NCBI RefSeq assembly: GCF_917563925.1
Contig: NZ_CAKJTJ010000013.1
Coordinates: 1 to 64,000, forward strand
Source: Sutcliffiella rhizosphaerae
GTDB taxonomy: Bacteria > Bacillota > Bacilli > Bacillales > Bacillaceae_I
DNA length: 64,000 nucleotides
Reading direction: 5' to 3'
Part shown: positions 7,695 to 16,701 of the stretch, in pieces
Layout of the letters: every line of letters begins with the position of its first letter
Position numbering within the stretch: position 1 is the stretch's first letter
Notes under the pieces: generated by a model
The model's input: the letters and a program-made list of their open reading frames with translations, nothing else
Database searches by the model: none
What the model was told of the DNA's origin: nothing
Made by a program: the position numbers and the translations under genes

Positions 7695-8951
7695 TTACAT
7701 TTTTGCCTCTTCTGGTATCTTCACTTCACCATCTTCAGATTTTGCAACTATCATTGCACATACAGCATCACCTGTAATATTTACAGAAGTTCTTGTCATA
7801 TCTAATATACGATCGATACCTAAAATGAGAGCTATACCTTCAACAGGCAAACCAACTTGTTGTAATACCATTGCTAATAAGATAAATCCGACACCTGGCA
7901 CTCCTGCCGTTCCTATACTCGCAATTACTGCAAGCCCTACTATTGTTAAAAGTTGCATTAGTGATAATTCTACTCCATATACTTGGGCAATAAATATGGT
8001 AGCAACGCCCTGCATTATTGCTGTTCCGTCCATATTTATGGTAGCTCCCAGAGGCTGGATAAAACTACTAATTTTCTTGGGAATACCGAGATTTTCTTGA
8101 GCTACATCCATTGAAACAGGTAATGTAGCATTACTACTAGATGTACTAAAGGCAACACTTATAGCTGGGAAAAACCGCTTAAAAAACAAAATGGGATTTG
8201 TTTTTGCCATAAAGAATATGGCAGCTCCATATACAATAAAGAAATGAATTGCCAATGCTAGTAATACAACACCAAAATATGCTCCCATAGCTTTAACTGC
8301 ATTTATTCCTAGTCCTCCAACTGCAGAAGCAATTAATCCAAATGCACCATAAGGGGCCGTTTTTATAGCAAGGTTAACTAGTAGCATAATGACATCATTT
8401 GCTTGTTCTAATAATGATTTAATACCATTCACTTTTTCTCCAAGCACGTTCATCGCAAAGCCCAGTAATATGGCAAAGAAGATTACCTGAAGCATTTCAC
8501 CTTCTGCCATAGCTTGAACTGGATTTGTCGGAATGATGTTTAATAAAGTGTCCATGATTGGTGGAGCTTCTTCTTGTTTTTGATCACCAGTTAATTCATC
8601 TACCATCATATTTTCAAAATTCCCTGCGTTACCTGGTTCAAAAACAAGTGCTAATGTTAACCCAATTATTATGGCCATACAGGTAGTCACTAAGAAGAAT
8701 GTTACAGTCTTAAGACCAATAGAGCCTAGTTTTTTTGTGTCTCCTAAGCCAACTACACCTAGCGTAATGGAAATAAAAACGATGGGAACTACAAGCATGG
8801 TGATTAAATTTAGAAAAATTTGTCCCAGTGGCTGAAACAAATATGTATCTAGAGGATTAAATAGTGAAGGTGCAAATATATTTAAAGCTAGTCCTACTAA
8901 GATACCAAAGATTAAGCCAACTACAATTTTTTTTGTTAAGGTCATTTTCAC
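7695..8951 (-). CDS. Proton/sodium-glutamate (dicarboxylate) symporter
   Basis: A 418-residue transporter of the DAACS family (GltP/GltT type). Signature segments are the serine-rich re-entrant loop STSSSNATLP, NMDGTA in helix 7, and DRILDMTRTSVNITGDA in helix 8, which bind substrate and sodium in GltPh. A hydrophilic loop with acidic residues near 125-140 is normal. The GTG at 8951 has AGGAGG at 8 nt; an ATG two codons later is too far. It takes up glutamate or aspartate in the cytoplasmic membrane. It is a single gene. Confidence 0.92.
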   Translation of the reverse strand: MKMTLTKKIVVGLIFGILVGLALNIFAPSLFNPLDTYLFQPLGQIFLNLITMLVVPIVFISITLGVVGLGDTKKLGSIGLKTVTFFLVTTCMAIIIGLTLALVFEPGNAGNFENMMVDELTGDQKQEEAPPIMDTLLNIIPTNPVQAMAEGEMLQVIFFAILLGFAMNVLGEKVNGIKSLLEQANDVIMLLVNLAIKTAPYGAFGLIASAVGGLGINAVKAMGAYFGVVLLALAIHFFIVYGAAIFFMAKTNPILFFKRFFPAISVAFSTSSSNATLPVSMDVAQENLGIPKKISSFIQPLGATINMDGTAIMQGVATIFIAQVYGVELSLMQLLTIVGLAVIASIGTAGVPGVGFILLAMVLQQVGLPVEGIALILGIDRILDMTRTSVNITGDAVCAMIVAKSEDGEVKIPEEAKM

Positions 8952-9217
8952 TTATTATTCCTCCTTTTTTGTTATTAAAACTTTCTCGAGAAAAAGGGAT
9001 TTTATCATTTTACGTTGCTTGCTACTATCTGTAAAGTGATTTGTTATAGAAGAATTTTTTCCAACCTGTTATAATACATAAAGAAAAGTTCGAAAGTCGG
9101 GTTGTCTTTCTATCAATTATTTGATATATTTAACAACGATTTTCTACCCATCAACTTAACTTTTAATATATTTATAGATAGAGATATTTTCACATAATAT
9201 TTATGGAGGGGTTACAA

Positions 9218-9448
9218 TTGAAATTACTTTGGAGGGTAATTGTTGCTATTTTTGTCTTAGTTGCTGCAAAAGTAGCAATCGATTCCTATCAAATGATTAA
9301 AGTGGCAGCTGGAGGAGAACATATCCGTATTGATCCGGCACTATACTTTAATCTTTCCTACTTGATTTTTGCTCTTGTTGGATTAATGTTCTTTTCGGAT
9401 ATCGTTCAAAAATATTTGGCAAAACGAAACAATCAGTTTAAGTACTAA
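9218..9448 (+). CDS. Small two-helix membrane protein
   Basis: A 76-residue protein with two predicted membrane segments (about residues 4-22 and 44-62) and a basic C-terminal tail. The TTG at 9218 has GGAGGGG 6 nt upstream; the ATG at 9203 lies inside that site and is not favoured. I do not recognise the family. It is followed by about 100 bases of AT-rich DNA and a terminator. Confidence 0.6.
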   Translation: MKLLWRVIVAIFVLVAAKVAIDSYQMIKVAAGGEHIRIDPALYFNLSYLIFALVGLMFFSDIVQKYLAKRNNQFKY

Positions 9449-9545
9449 TTATCTTCGGCACCTTTCTAAGAGATAAAAAGAGCACAACAGATTAAATTAA
9501 TACGAATTTCCCGCAAAATTTAAAAGCATTATAAACGACCAAAAC

Positions 9546-9573
9546 AAAAGCAGGGCTATAGCCCTGCTTTTTA
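9546..9573. terminator. Bidirectional terminator
   Basis: AAAAGCAGGGC/GCCCTGCTTTTT forms a near-perfect stem between converging genes. Confidence 0.88.
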
Positions 9574-9593
9574 TTCTTCTACTATAATAATTA

Positions 9594-10496
9594 TTAATCC
9601 ACTTCTCTCCCTCTAGATGCCTCAAATATTTCAAACCATTGTTGTCTTGTCATAGTAAGTTCTAAAGATTTTACTGCCGCTATTACTCTTTCCATTTTCC
9701 CTGAGCCAACTATTGGCATAATTTTAGAAGGATGAGTAAGTAACCAAGTGTATAAGACTTGATCAATGGATACTGCACCTATTTCATCCTTTATTTTATT
9801 TAACACTTTCCTTACCCTTATCATTTTCTCTTCATCACTAGTTAAAATAGCACCGCCACCAAGTGGAGACCAGGCCATAGGGGCTATCTTTTCATATTGA
9901 CATTGTTCTATTGTCCCGTTTCCAAAATGATCCAAATATGTAGCTGATATCTCTATTTGATTTGTTACTAACGGGTCATCTAAGTATGCATTTAATAATT
10001 TAAATTGTGAAGGTAAGAAATTGGAGACTCCAAAAGCTCTTACTTTCCCTTCTTTTTTTAGCTTGTAAAATGCTTCAGCTACTTCGCTAGGATTCATCAT
10101 TGGATCTGGTCTGTGAATGAGTAGGACATCTAAATAATCAGTCTGAAAGTTTTTTAATGAATTTTCCACAGATAAAACGATATGCTCTTTGCTAGTGTCG
10201 TAATATTTTATCTTATGTTCCGGTCTATTTTTTGAAATTAATTTTATTCCACACTTTGTTACAAGCTCAATTTTTTGCCTAATACTAGGTTTCAACGCTA
10301 GAGATTGTCCAAACAATTCTTCTACAGAGTAGTTACCATAAATATCAGCATGATCAAATGTCGTTATTCCGATATCCATACAACTTTCAATAAATTCCAA
10401 CGCTTTCTCTTTATCGTATTGCCATTTGTCCAATCTCCACATCCCATGCACGATTCTTGAAAAGGATAATTCATTAGCTAATTGTACTCTTTCCAT
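9594..10496 (-). CDS. Aldo/keto reductase (YdhF-like oxidoreductase)
   Basis: A 300-residue NADPH-dependent aldo/keto reductase. The catalytic tetrad is readable as D48, Y53 (in FDHADIYGNY), K81 (VTKCG) and H128 (LLIHRP). GVSNF and the C-terminal cofactor segment PIVGSGKMERV follow. The sequence most resembles the E. coli YdhF group of predicted oxidoreductases. The gene stands alone; the physiological substrate is unknown. Confidence 0.9.
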   Translation of the reverse strand: MERVQLANELSFSRIVHGMWRLDKWQYDKEKALEFIESCMDIGITTFDHADIYGNYSVEELFGQSLALKPSIRQKIELVTKCGIKLISKNRPEHKIKYYDTSKEHIVLSVENSLKNFQTDYLDVLLIHRPDPMMNPSEVAEAFYKLKKEGKVRAFGVSNFLPSQFKLLNAYLDDPLVTNQIEISATYLDHFGNGTIEQCQYEKIAPMAWSPLGGGAILTSDEEKMIRVRKVLNKIKDEIGAVSIDQVLYTWLLTHPSKIMPIVGSGKMERVIAAVKSLELTMTRQQWFEIFEASRGREVD

Positions 10497-10675
10497 CTTC
10501 TCACCCCTAATTAAGTTACTATTTTCCGATTATACATTTTACTCTCCAAATAATCAGCCTTTTCCTCTTCATTTTATTCTTGTCATTTTATTATATTTCC
10601 TTTATGATAATACTATCGCTTAAGAACAACACAATATATAGTGTTGTTTTATATACATAATACTATATACAGTAA

Positions 10676-10847
10676 TAAAGGTGTCTATTAGTAGACTTAA
10701 TAGGGAATCTGGTGAAACTCCAGAACTGTCCCCGCAACTGTAAGTGCAGACGATTTTGAAATACCACTATATGAGGAGGCTTCACGGCTCTTATATGGGA
10801 AGGTTCAAATGAGGAAGAAGCACAAGTCAGGAGACCTGCCTTTTTCA
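10676..10847 (+). promoter_or_regulatory. Cobalamin (B12) riboswitch aptamer
   Basis: The plus strand has the conserved core GGGAATCTGGTGAAACTCCA, then GTCCCCGCAACTGTAA, and ends with the B12 box AGTCAGGAGACCTGCC. AAAGG near 10677 and CCTTT near 10839 can close the P1 helix. It precedes a B12-independent ribonucleotide reductase operon, so adenosylcobalamin is expected to turn that operon off. Confidence 0.95.
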
Positions 10848-10868
10848 TTCAGTTTCTTTTTCTTCGGG

Positions 10869-11001
10869 AGTTGAGAAGATGAAACGATTAGTAGAAAACA
10901 AGAGAAATCAGTATCTTTGCATATTCGGATATTCAGATCTCTCTTCTCCAATTTTTTCTATTATCGTTTGATCCACTCAACTTATATGAGTGGATTTTTT
11001 T
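10869..11001 (+). promoter_or_regulatory. Expression platform: antiterminator and terminator
   Basis: The terminator is ATCCACTCA (10971-10979), a 7-nt loop, TGAGTGGAT (10987-10995) and six T. Positions 10869-10888 can pair with 10963-10982 with 17 of 20 matches (7 + 3 + 7), taking up the 5' arm of the terminator. This is a mutually exclusive antiterminator, read directly from the sequence. Confidence 0.88.
10879..10971 (+). CDS. Possible 30-codon leader ORF
   Basis: An ATG 8 nt behind GGGAG opens a 30-codon frame starting MKRLVENKRN and ending FSIIV. Its stop TGA overlaps the first base of the terminator stem. It may be a translated leader whose ribosome disturbs the antiterminator, or only chance within a structured leader. 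No homology is known to me. Confidence 0.3.
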   Translation: MKRLVENKRNQYLCIFGYSDLSSPIFSIIV

Positions 11002-11040
11002 GTTCAAGAATGACAGTTATTTAATTGAGGAGTGACATTA

Positions 11041-13290
11041 ATGAGTACACAATCTGTTATTAGACATTCAGAGGATTATCAACTGGACTTGCTGTTGGAA
11101 AGTATAGCGAAGGAATTTCCAGAGTTAAAGTTTACGGAGTTTCACGAAAAATATAAAAGAATAATAGAGAAAAGCTCCCAAAGCTTGAACACAAATCATG
11201 TATACAACCAGCTTATTCTTGATGCATTAAGCAGGATGACAGAGGATGAACATGAATGGACGTTCGTTGCAGCTCGCCTTTATTTGGATTTACTGCATAA
11301 ACAGGTAACTAACACTAGAAAAGGAACAATTCCTTATTCCGGGTTATATTCCCTATTAGAAAGCCTTACTAAACAAGGAATTTATGACACCAATTTATTA
11401 AATGCCTATACAGTTGAAGAAATTACCGAATTAGAGAAATCCCTTGTCCCAGACAGAGACTTGCTTTTTACCTACATAGGTTTGAAAACATTAGCAGATC
11501 GATATTTAACTCGCGATCATCAAAAAAACCTTTGGGAACTCCCGCAAGAGCGCTTTATGATTATTGCAATGACACTTATGCAAAAAGAAGAAAGAAATAA
11601 GGTTGCGTTAGTAAAAGAAGCTTACTGGGCTTTGAGCAATCTCTATATGACTGTCGCCACTCCCACTTTTGCAAATGCTGGAAAAACGCACGGACAGTTA
11701 TCAAGTTGTTTTATCGATACGGTCGATGATAGCCTACAAGGAATATATGACAGCAATACAGATATTGCTAATTTATCCAAATCCGGTGGTGGGCTTGGTG
11801 TATATTTAGGAAAAATTAGAAGTCGCGGGAGTGATATTCGCGGATATAAAAAAGTTTCAAGTGGGGTTATTCCGTGGATGAAGCAATTAAACAATACTGC
11901 CGTAAGTGTGGACCAACTTGGGCAACGAAAAGGAGCCATTTCCGTTTATTTGGATATTTGGCATAAAGATATTTTTTCCTTCCTTGATAGTAAGCTAAAT
12001 AATGGGGATGAAAGAATGCGAACGCATGATCTTTTTACTGGAGTGTGTATCCCAGACTACTTTATGGAAAAAGTTAAGAAGAGAGAAGACTGGTATTTGT
12101 TTGACCCACATGAAGTGAGAACAAAGACAGGATATTCACTTGAGGATTGTTTTGATGAAGAAAATGGTTCTGGAACATTCCGTACTAGATATGAAGAATG
12201 TGTTGCAAATCCAACTATCCATAAAGAAAAAGTACCTGCCATTGAAATTATGAAGGGTATCATGAAAAGCCAGCTGGAGACAGGAAGCCCGTTCATGTTT
12301 TACCGGGATGAAGTTAACAGAATGAATCCGAATCACCATAAGGGAATGATTTACTGCACTAATTTATGTACAGAAATCGTACAAAATCAAAGCGCAACTA
12401 TAACAGAAACTCAATATGTAAAAGATGGCAGTATTGTAACCGTTAAATCTCCCGGTGATTTTGTGGTATGCAATCTATCATCCATAAATCTTGCTAGTAC
12501 TGTAAAAGCCGGAGAATTAGAGCGACTTATTCAAATTCAAGTCCGCATGCTCGATAATGTTATTGATTTAAATCAGATCCCTGTCCTCCAAGCGAAAATT
12601 ACCAATGAGAAATATCGTGCGATTGGATTAGGCACTTTCGGTTGGCATCATCTGCTTGCACTTAAAGGAATCAAATGGGAGTCTGATGAGGCAGTACAAT
12701 ACGCGGACGAGCTTTATGAGAAAATCGCCTATTATACCATTCAAGCAAGTGCTTCTTTAGCAAAGGAGAAAGGAACTTATCCTTCATTTGAAGGGTCAGA
12801 CTGGCAAAGTGGAGCATACTTCGTCAAAAGAAACTATGAAAGCACAAGAAGCTTAGATTGGTTTAAACTTAGAGATCAAGTTGCCTCTTTCGGAATTCGT
12901 AATGGTTATTTAATGGCAGTTGCACCAAATGCGACGACTTCCATTATAGCAGGTAGCACAGCTAGTATAGATCCAATATTCAGGAAGATATATTCAGAAG
13001 AAAAAAAGGATTACAAAATTCCTGTTACAGCACCTGATCTTAACTCCCATACCACGTGGTTTTATAAATCAGCCTATCATATAAATCAGCACTGGAGTAT
13101 TGCCCAGAATGCAGCAAGACAAAAACATATTGACCAAGCCATCTCCTTCAACCTTTATGTGGCAAATACTATAAAAGCAAAAGCATTGCTAGACCTTCAC
13201 TTAGACGCATGGAAAAACGGATTAAAAACAACTTATTATATTCGCTCCACTTCTACCGAATTAGAAGAATGCGAATCTTGTTCTAGCTAA
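11041..13290 (+). CDS. Class I ribonucleotide reductase, large (alpha) subunit
   Basis: A 749-residue catalytic subunit that reduces ribonucleotides to deoxyribonucleotides. Visible landmarks are ATPTFANAGK, LSSCFIDTVDDSLQGIYDS (with the redox-active cysteine), SKSGGGLGVYLGKIR, NLSSINLAS, and MAVAPNATTSIIAGST near residue 640. A C-terminal CESC pair serves as the shuttle dithiol. The start at 11041 has GAGGAG at 8 nt; an in-frame GTG at 11032 lies within that site. The beta gene follows after 16 bases. The cobalamin riboswitch and terminator directly upstream suggest it is made only when B12 is scarce. No nrdI lies nearby, so the subclass is open. Confidence 0.95.
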   Translation: MSTQSVIRHSEDYQLDLLLESIAKEFPELKFTEFHEKYKRIIEKSSQSLNTNHVYNQLILDALSRMTEDEHEWTFVAARLYLDLLHKQVTNTRKGTIPYSGLYSLLESLTKQGIYDTNLLNAYTVEEITELEKSLVPDRDLLFTYIGLKTLADRYLTRDHQKNLWELPQERFMIIAMTLMQKEERNKVALVKEAYWALSNLYMTVATPTFANAGKTHGQLSSCFIDTVDDSLQGIYDSNTDIANLSKSGGGLGVYLGKIRSRGSDIRGYKKVSSGVIPWMKQLNNTAVSVDQLGQRKGAISVYLDIWHKDIFSFLDSKLNNGDERMRTHDLFTGVCIPDYFMEKVKKREDWYLFDPHEVRTKTGYSLEDCFDEENGSGTFRTRYEECVANPTIHKEKVPAIEIMKGIMKSQLETGSPFMFYRDEVNRMNPNHHKGMIYCTNLCTEIVQNQSATITETQYVKDGSIVTVKSPGDFVVCNLSSINLASTVKAGELERLIQIQVRMLDNVIDLNQIPVLQAKITNEKYRAIGLGTFGWHHLLALKGIKWESDEAVQYADELYEKIAYYTIQASASLAKEKGTYPSFEGSDWQSGAYFVKRNYESTRSLDWFKLRDQVASFGIRNGYLMAVAPNATTSIIAGSTASIDPIFRKIYSEEKKDYKIPVTAPDLNSHTTWFYKSAYHINQHWSIAQNAARQKHIDQAISFNLYVANTIKAKALLDLHLDAWKNGLKTTYYIRSTSTELEECESCSS

Positions 13291-13306
13291 CTTAGGAGGA
13301 ATTAAT

Positions 13307-14347
13307 TTGAATAATCTTCAAGCACGGTCTATCATGGATCCCCATGCACCTAACAGATCAACCAAAATTATTAACGGTCACAGCTCTAACGTATTAAATT
13401 GGGATGATATCGCTTTCTCATGGGCATATCCTAAATATAAAAAAATGCTTGCCAACTTTTGGTCTCCCTTTGAAATAAATATGTCCCAGGACATTAAACA
13501 GTTCCCTGATTTAACAGTAAAAGAGCAGGATACTTTTCTAAAAATAATTGGTCTCTTGGCATTGCTTGATAGCATTCAAACAGATTATGCAGGTAAAGTT
13601 GCAGATTACTTAACCGACTCAAGTTTGAATGCCTTGATGATCATGCTTGCCCAACAGGAAGTCATCCATAATCATTCTTATTCATATGTATTGTCCAGCC
13701 TAGTCCCACGCTCTAAACAAGAGGAAGTTTTCGAGTACTGGAGAACAGAACCAATTCTTCGAAAAAGGAATGATTTTATTACGGACGGTTATAAAGCATT
13801 TGCGGAAAACCCAACTGTCGAAAACCTGCTTCGTTCCATCGTTTATGATGTCATACTAGAAGGATTGTTCTTCTATTCTGGCTTCGCATTCTTTTATCAT
13901 TTGGCAAGAAATCAAAAAATGGTTTCATCCAGTACTATGATTAATTATATTAACCGTGATGAACAAATTCATGTGGACTTATTTGTTAAAATCTTTCAGG
14001 AGGTCCTTACTGAATACCCTGAACACAACACGCCAGAGCTTGCATCGTTTGTAGAGAGAACATTTCTACATGCTTCAGAACTCGAAATCGATTGGGCAAG
14101 ACATGTAATCGGAGATAATTTCGAGGGCATTGATTTAGAAGATGTAGAAGCATATATAAAATTTTATACGAATGTCCGCTCGAATCAATTAGGATTTCAA
14201 CGTCCATATGAAGGCTATCGAACAAACCCATTAAAATGGATTAAAGCATATGAAGAAGTGGACCTTGGAAAGTCAGATTTCTTCGAACAAAAATCGAGGC
14301 AATACACAAAAGTCAATGTCGTTGATAATGGATTTGATGACTTGTAA
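13307..14347 (+). CDS. Class I ribonucleotide reductase, small (beta) subunit
   Basis: A 346-residue radical-generating subunit. The dimetal ligands can be placed by motif: D88, E118 and H121 (QEVIH), E185 (LEGLF), E219 and H222 (DEQIH). The radical tyrosine is Y125, seven residues after E118 as in E. coli NrdB. The site therefore looks complete and of the tyrosyl-radical type. The start is TTG behind AGGAGGA. It is cotranscribed with the alpha gene and ends at a strong terminator. Confidence 0.95.
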   Translation: MNNLQARSIMDPHAPNRSTKIINGHSSNVLNWDDIAFSWAYPKYKKMLANFWSPFEINMSQDIKQFPDLTVKEQDTFLKIIGLLALLDSIQTDYAGKVADYLTDSSLNALMIMLAQQEVIHNHSYSYVLSSLVPRSKQEEVFEYWRTEPILRKRNDFITDGYKAFAENPTVENLLRSIVYDVILEGLFFYSGFAFFYHLARNQKMVSSSTMINYINRDEQIHVDLFVKIFQEVLTEYPEHNTPELASFVERTFLHASELEIDWARHVIGDNFEGIDLEDVEAYIKFYTNVRSNQLGFQRPYEGYRTNPLKWIKAYEEVDLGKSDFFEQKSRQYTKVNVVDNGFDDL

Positions 14348-14403
14348 TAAGAATTGTCGTTCACGGATCACAAAAGCAATGGTTTAATCATTACTGGAAT
14401 ACG

Positions 14404-14437
14404 GGGCTTTCATTCTGGATATGAAAGTCCCTTTTTC
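14404..14437 (+). terminator. Terminator of the reductase operon
   Basis: GGGCTTTCAT pairs with ATGAAAGTCCC (one bulge) and five T follow. Confidence 0.85.
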
Positions 14438-14462
14438 TTAAAATGGTTGAATTCGGGGGCTC

Positions 14463-14492
14463 TCCAGAAAGTGAATACTTTATGTCTGGCAG
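14463..14492. repeat. Hairpin sequence shared with a terminator near 60.5 kb
   Basis: CCAGAAAGTGAATACTTT followed by CTGGCAGT closely matches the reverse complement of 60457-60485. Here the T-tract is missing, so it looks like a decayed copy of that terminator module. Confidence 0.55.
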
Positions 14493-14520
14493 TGCTTATT
14501 AATAAAATTCCCCGTAATAT

Positions 14521-15300
14521 CTAAAATAGCCCTAAATATTGCAAACTAAGTACAACAGCACCTAAAATCCAAACATAAACCGCAAAAGTACGGAGTGAGT
14601 GCTTCTTTAAATAATTGATCATCCATTTAACAGCAATATAACCAAATATACATGAAGTAATAATTCCTATTATCAATGCACTTAGCGATATATCTTCTTT
14701 ACCTGCTTCTGCCACATCCAAGGTTTGCAAAAAAACTGCTCCCGCAATAGCAGGCGTAGAAAGTAAAAAGGAAAAATATGCTGCTGTTTCTCGATCTAGT
14801 TTCCGGAACAAGCCAGCGACAATAGTTAATCCAGACCTAGAAATGGCAGGAAAAATGGCAGCAGCTTGAAACGACCCTATAAACAAGGCATCTTTCCATG
14901 AGATGTCTTCCATTTTTTTAGTACCTTTTTTAATGGAATCAGCAAACCAGAGAAAAGCACCAGTGATAAGGAACTCCCACCCGATTGTCACGCCGGTTTT
15001 TGAAATGTTTTCAAAGTAGTCTTTAAAAGCTAGTCCAATTACTACGGCTGGAAGGGTACCAATTATTAGTAAAAAAGTGAGCTTATGAAATGGGTTACGA
15101 ATAATTTTTATAAACTCTTCCCTATAAAAATAAAGAATGGCAAGTAATGTTCCGAAATGAAGCATTGTATCAAGAAGTAGCCCTGCTTCCTTTAGATCAA
15201 ATAAGTTTCGACCTAAATAAAGATGACCAGTACTTGAAATGGGTAAAAACTCAGTCAGGCCCTGAATTACACCTAATATAAACGCTTCAATCTTTGACAT
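14521..15300 (-). CDS. uppP: Undecaprenyl-diphosphatase (UppP/BacA family)
   Basis: A 259-residue multi-helix membrane phosphatase that converts undecaprenyl diphosphate to the monophosphate for cell-wall synthesis. The first catalytic loop is QGLTEFLPISSTGHL (E17, H26) and the second is ISRSGLT, both intact. It starts 11 bases after a DedA-family gene in the same direction, so the two form an operon. A second UppP-like gene lies at 21626-22438. Overproduction of such proteins is known to give bacitracin tolerance. Confidence 0.93.
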   Translation of the reverse strand: MSKIEAFILGVIQGLTEFLPISSTGHLYLGRNLFDLKEAGLLLDTMLHFGTLLAILYFYREEFIKIIRNPFHKLTFLLIIGTLPAVVIGLAFKDYFENISKTGVTIGWEFLITGAFLWFADSIKKGTKKMEDISWKDALFIGSFQAAAIFPAISRSGLTIVAGLFRKLDRETAAYFSFLLSTPAIAGAVFLQTLDVAEAGKEDISLSALIIGIITSCIFGYIAVKWMINYLKKHSLRTFAVYVWILGAVVLSLQYLGLF

Positions 15301-15311
15301 TTTCTCATCTC

Positions 15312-15899
15312 CTATCTCGCTCTCTTTCGGTCAAACACAAAGTAAGTAATAGCTCCAAGAATTATCATTATCATTAGAGGGATAACAAGTGGTTGTGCAG
15401 CATGTTTAATCTCCCGCCAATTTTCTCCTAGCTGAAATCCTATATACAAAAACAAAATGGTCCAAGGAATGACTGCCGCTAATGTATATAGCAAAAACGG
15501 TAGGAATTTCATTTTTGCAATCCCGGCTGGAATAGAAATTGCATGTCTGACAATCGGAATAAATCTCGCAGTAAACACAACAATTGGTCCGTAATTCTGA
15601 AACCACTTTTCTGATATATCCAAATGCTTCGGTTGAATAAGTATGTACTTTCCGTATTTCTCCAAAAATGGCCTTCCCCCGATACTACCCGCCCAATACA
15701 AAAAAAGCTGAGCAAGAGTCCCGCCAATTACTCCAGCAGTTATTGCTCCGAGTGCTCCCACTTCACCGATAGAAATCAAATAACCTCCATAGCCAAGAAC
15801 TATTTCACTGGGGATTACTTCGACCATTAGCCCAAGTGCTATTCCCCATACACCCATATCGGCAAAGAACGAAAATACACTAAGAAAGAATTGCTCCAT
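15312..15899 (-). CDS. DedA-family membrane protein, candidate undecaprenyl-phosphate flippase
   Basis: A 195-residue DedA/VTT protein with the motif FTARFIPIVRHAISIPAG (about residues 108-125), which contains the conserved Arg residues of the family, and GGTLAQLFLYWAGSIGGR upstream of it. Size and type match B. subtilis YngC (UptA), described as an undecaprenyl-phosphate translocase. Being the first gene of an operon with uppP supports the same role here. The equation with UptA is inference from context; other DedA proteins have different lipid substrates. Confidence 0.85.
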   Translation of the reverse strand: MEQFFLSVFSFFADMGVWGIALGLMVEVIPSEIVLGYGGYLISIGEVGALGAITAGVIGGTLAQLFLYWAGSIGGRPFLEKYGKYILIQPKHLDISEKWFQNYGPIVVFTARFIPIVRHAISIPAGIAKMKFLPFLLYTLAAVIPWTILFLYIGFQLGENWREIKHAAQPLVIPLMIMIILGAITYFVFDRKRAR

Positions 15900-16051
15900 T
15901 TTCTCACCTCATTTTGTAAGAAAGTTGTCCATACAATGTATGAGGGCAAGTCCATGAAAAGCACTATAAATTCTAAATGATTCATTTTTGACTTTTTTAA
16001 AGGAAAATTCTTCTTTTTAGCGAATATATAATGTCGGGGGTGATTTACATC

Positions 16052-16414
16052 ATGAAAAAACGCCTACTTTTAGTTTCCTTGTTTCTCCTCCTTTTAACAG
16101 CCTGTCAGCCATATCAAGAAACAGAAAGGTTTTCTTTTATTGAAGTCGTTGAGCAAAAAGAAGAGGCGGAATTATCTCAGATTGAAGATATTGACCTGAT
16201 TCTAAAAAATAGCGATATCATTATTGGTCTAGATCAGGCAAATGAACGGTATCCATCATATAACTTTGAGGCATCACCTGCCTATATTGTCTTTGAATAT
16301 ACCGGTTTCCTTACTAACGATATGATTTTATTCACCTATGATAAAGAAGAGGCTGTAACGTTTTTAGAGGAATTGATTCAAGCGGAAAAAGATAGGGAAG
16401 ATGAATTTAACTAG
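16052..16414 (+). CDS. Small lipoprotein of unknown function
   Basis: A 120-residue exported protein with a lipoprotein signal: MKKRLLLVSLFLLLLTAC, the lipobox cysteine being residue 18. The mature part is acidic. The ATG at 16052 lies 9 nt behind GGGGGTG; an upstream in-frame ATG at 16031 is less likely. I do not recognise the domain. It opens a run of small exported proteins up to 17831. Confidence 0.7.
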   Translation: MKKRLLLVSLFLLLLTACQPYQETERFSFIEVVEQKEEAELSQIEDIDLILKNSDIIIGLDQANERYPSYNFEASPAYIVFEYTGFLTNDMILFTYDKEEAVTFLEELIQAEKDREDEFN

Positions 16415-16536
16415 TGGAAAAGTCGAACAAGACGTACTTTAAATAAGTCGTTTATGATTTGGCTTTTCTGGCCTTAATGGAATATTAGTCTTTTCTTTTT
16501 CATATCTATTATCAACATTACTGTAGGAGGAAAAAT

Positions 16537-16650
16537 ATGGGTGAATTATGCTATAAATCCACCTGTGTTGGATATGAATTACTTATCATTACACTTTGTT
16601 GCTTTCTAATTCTCTACATTGGGTATCGTTTCCTTGGTCATGAGGATTGA
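16537..16650 (+). CDS. 37-residue single-helix membrane peptide
   Basis: A short frame with a very good ribosome site (GTAGGAGG, 6 nt) starts MGELCYKSTCVGYELLIITL and continues as one membrane helix ending in YRFLGHED. Three Cys lie near the N-terminus and centre. It is too short for usual gene calling. No family is recognised. Confidence 0.6.
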   Translation: MGELCYKSTCVGYELLIITLCCFLILYIGYRFLGHED

Positions 16651-16701
16651 GGTTCTCATGTTTTCACCTTAACTGTCCATACTATACTTGAGGTGAATAA
16701 A

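Noticed and set aside
10663-10848. Minus-strand 61-codon frame
   Set aside because: It lies entirely antisense to the cobalamin aptamer and is explained by conserved RNA sequence.
11041-14347. Class Ib (NrdEF) naming of the reductase
   Set aside because: No nrdI is adjacent and subclass motifs are not decisive, so only class I is claimed.
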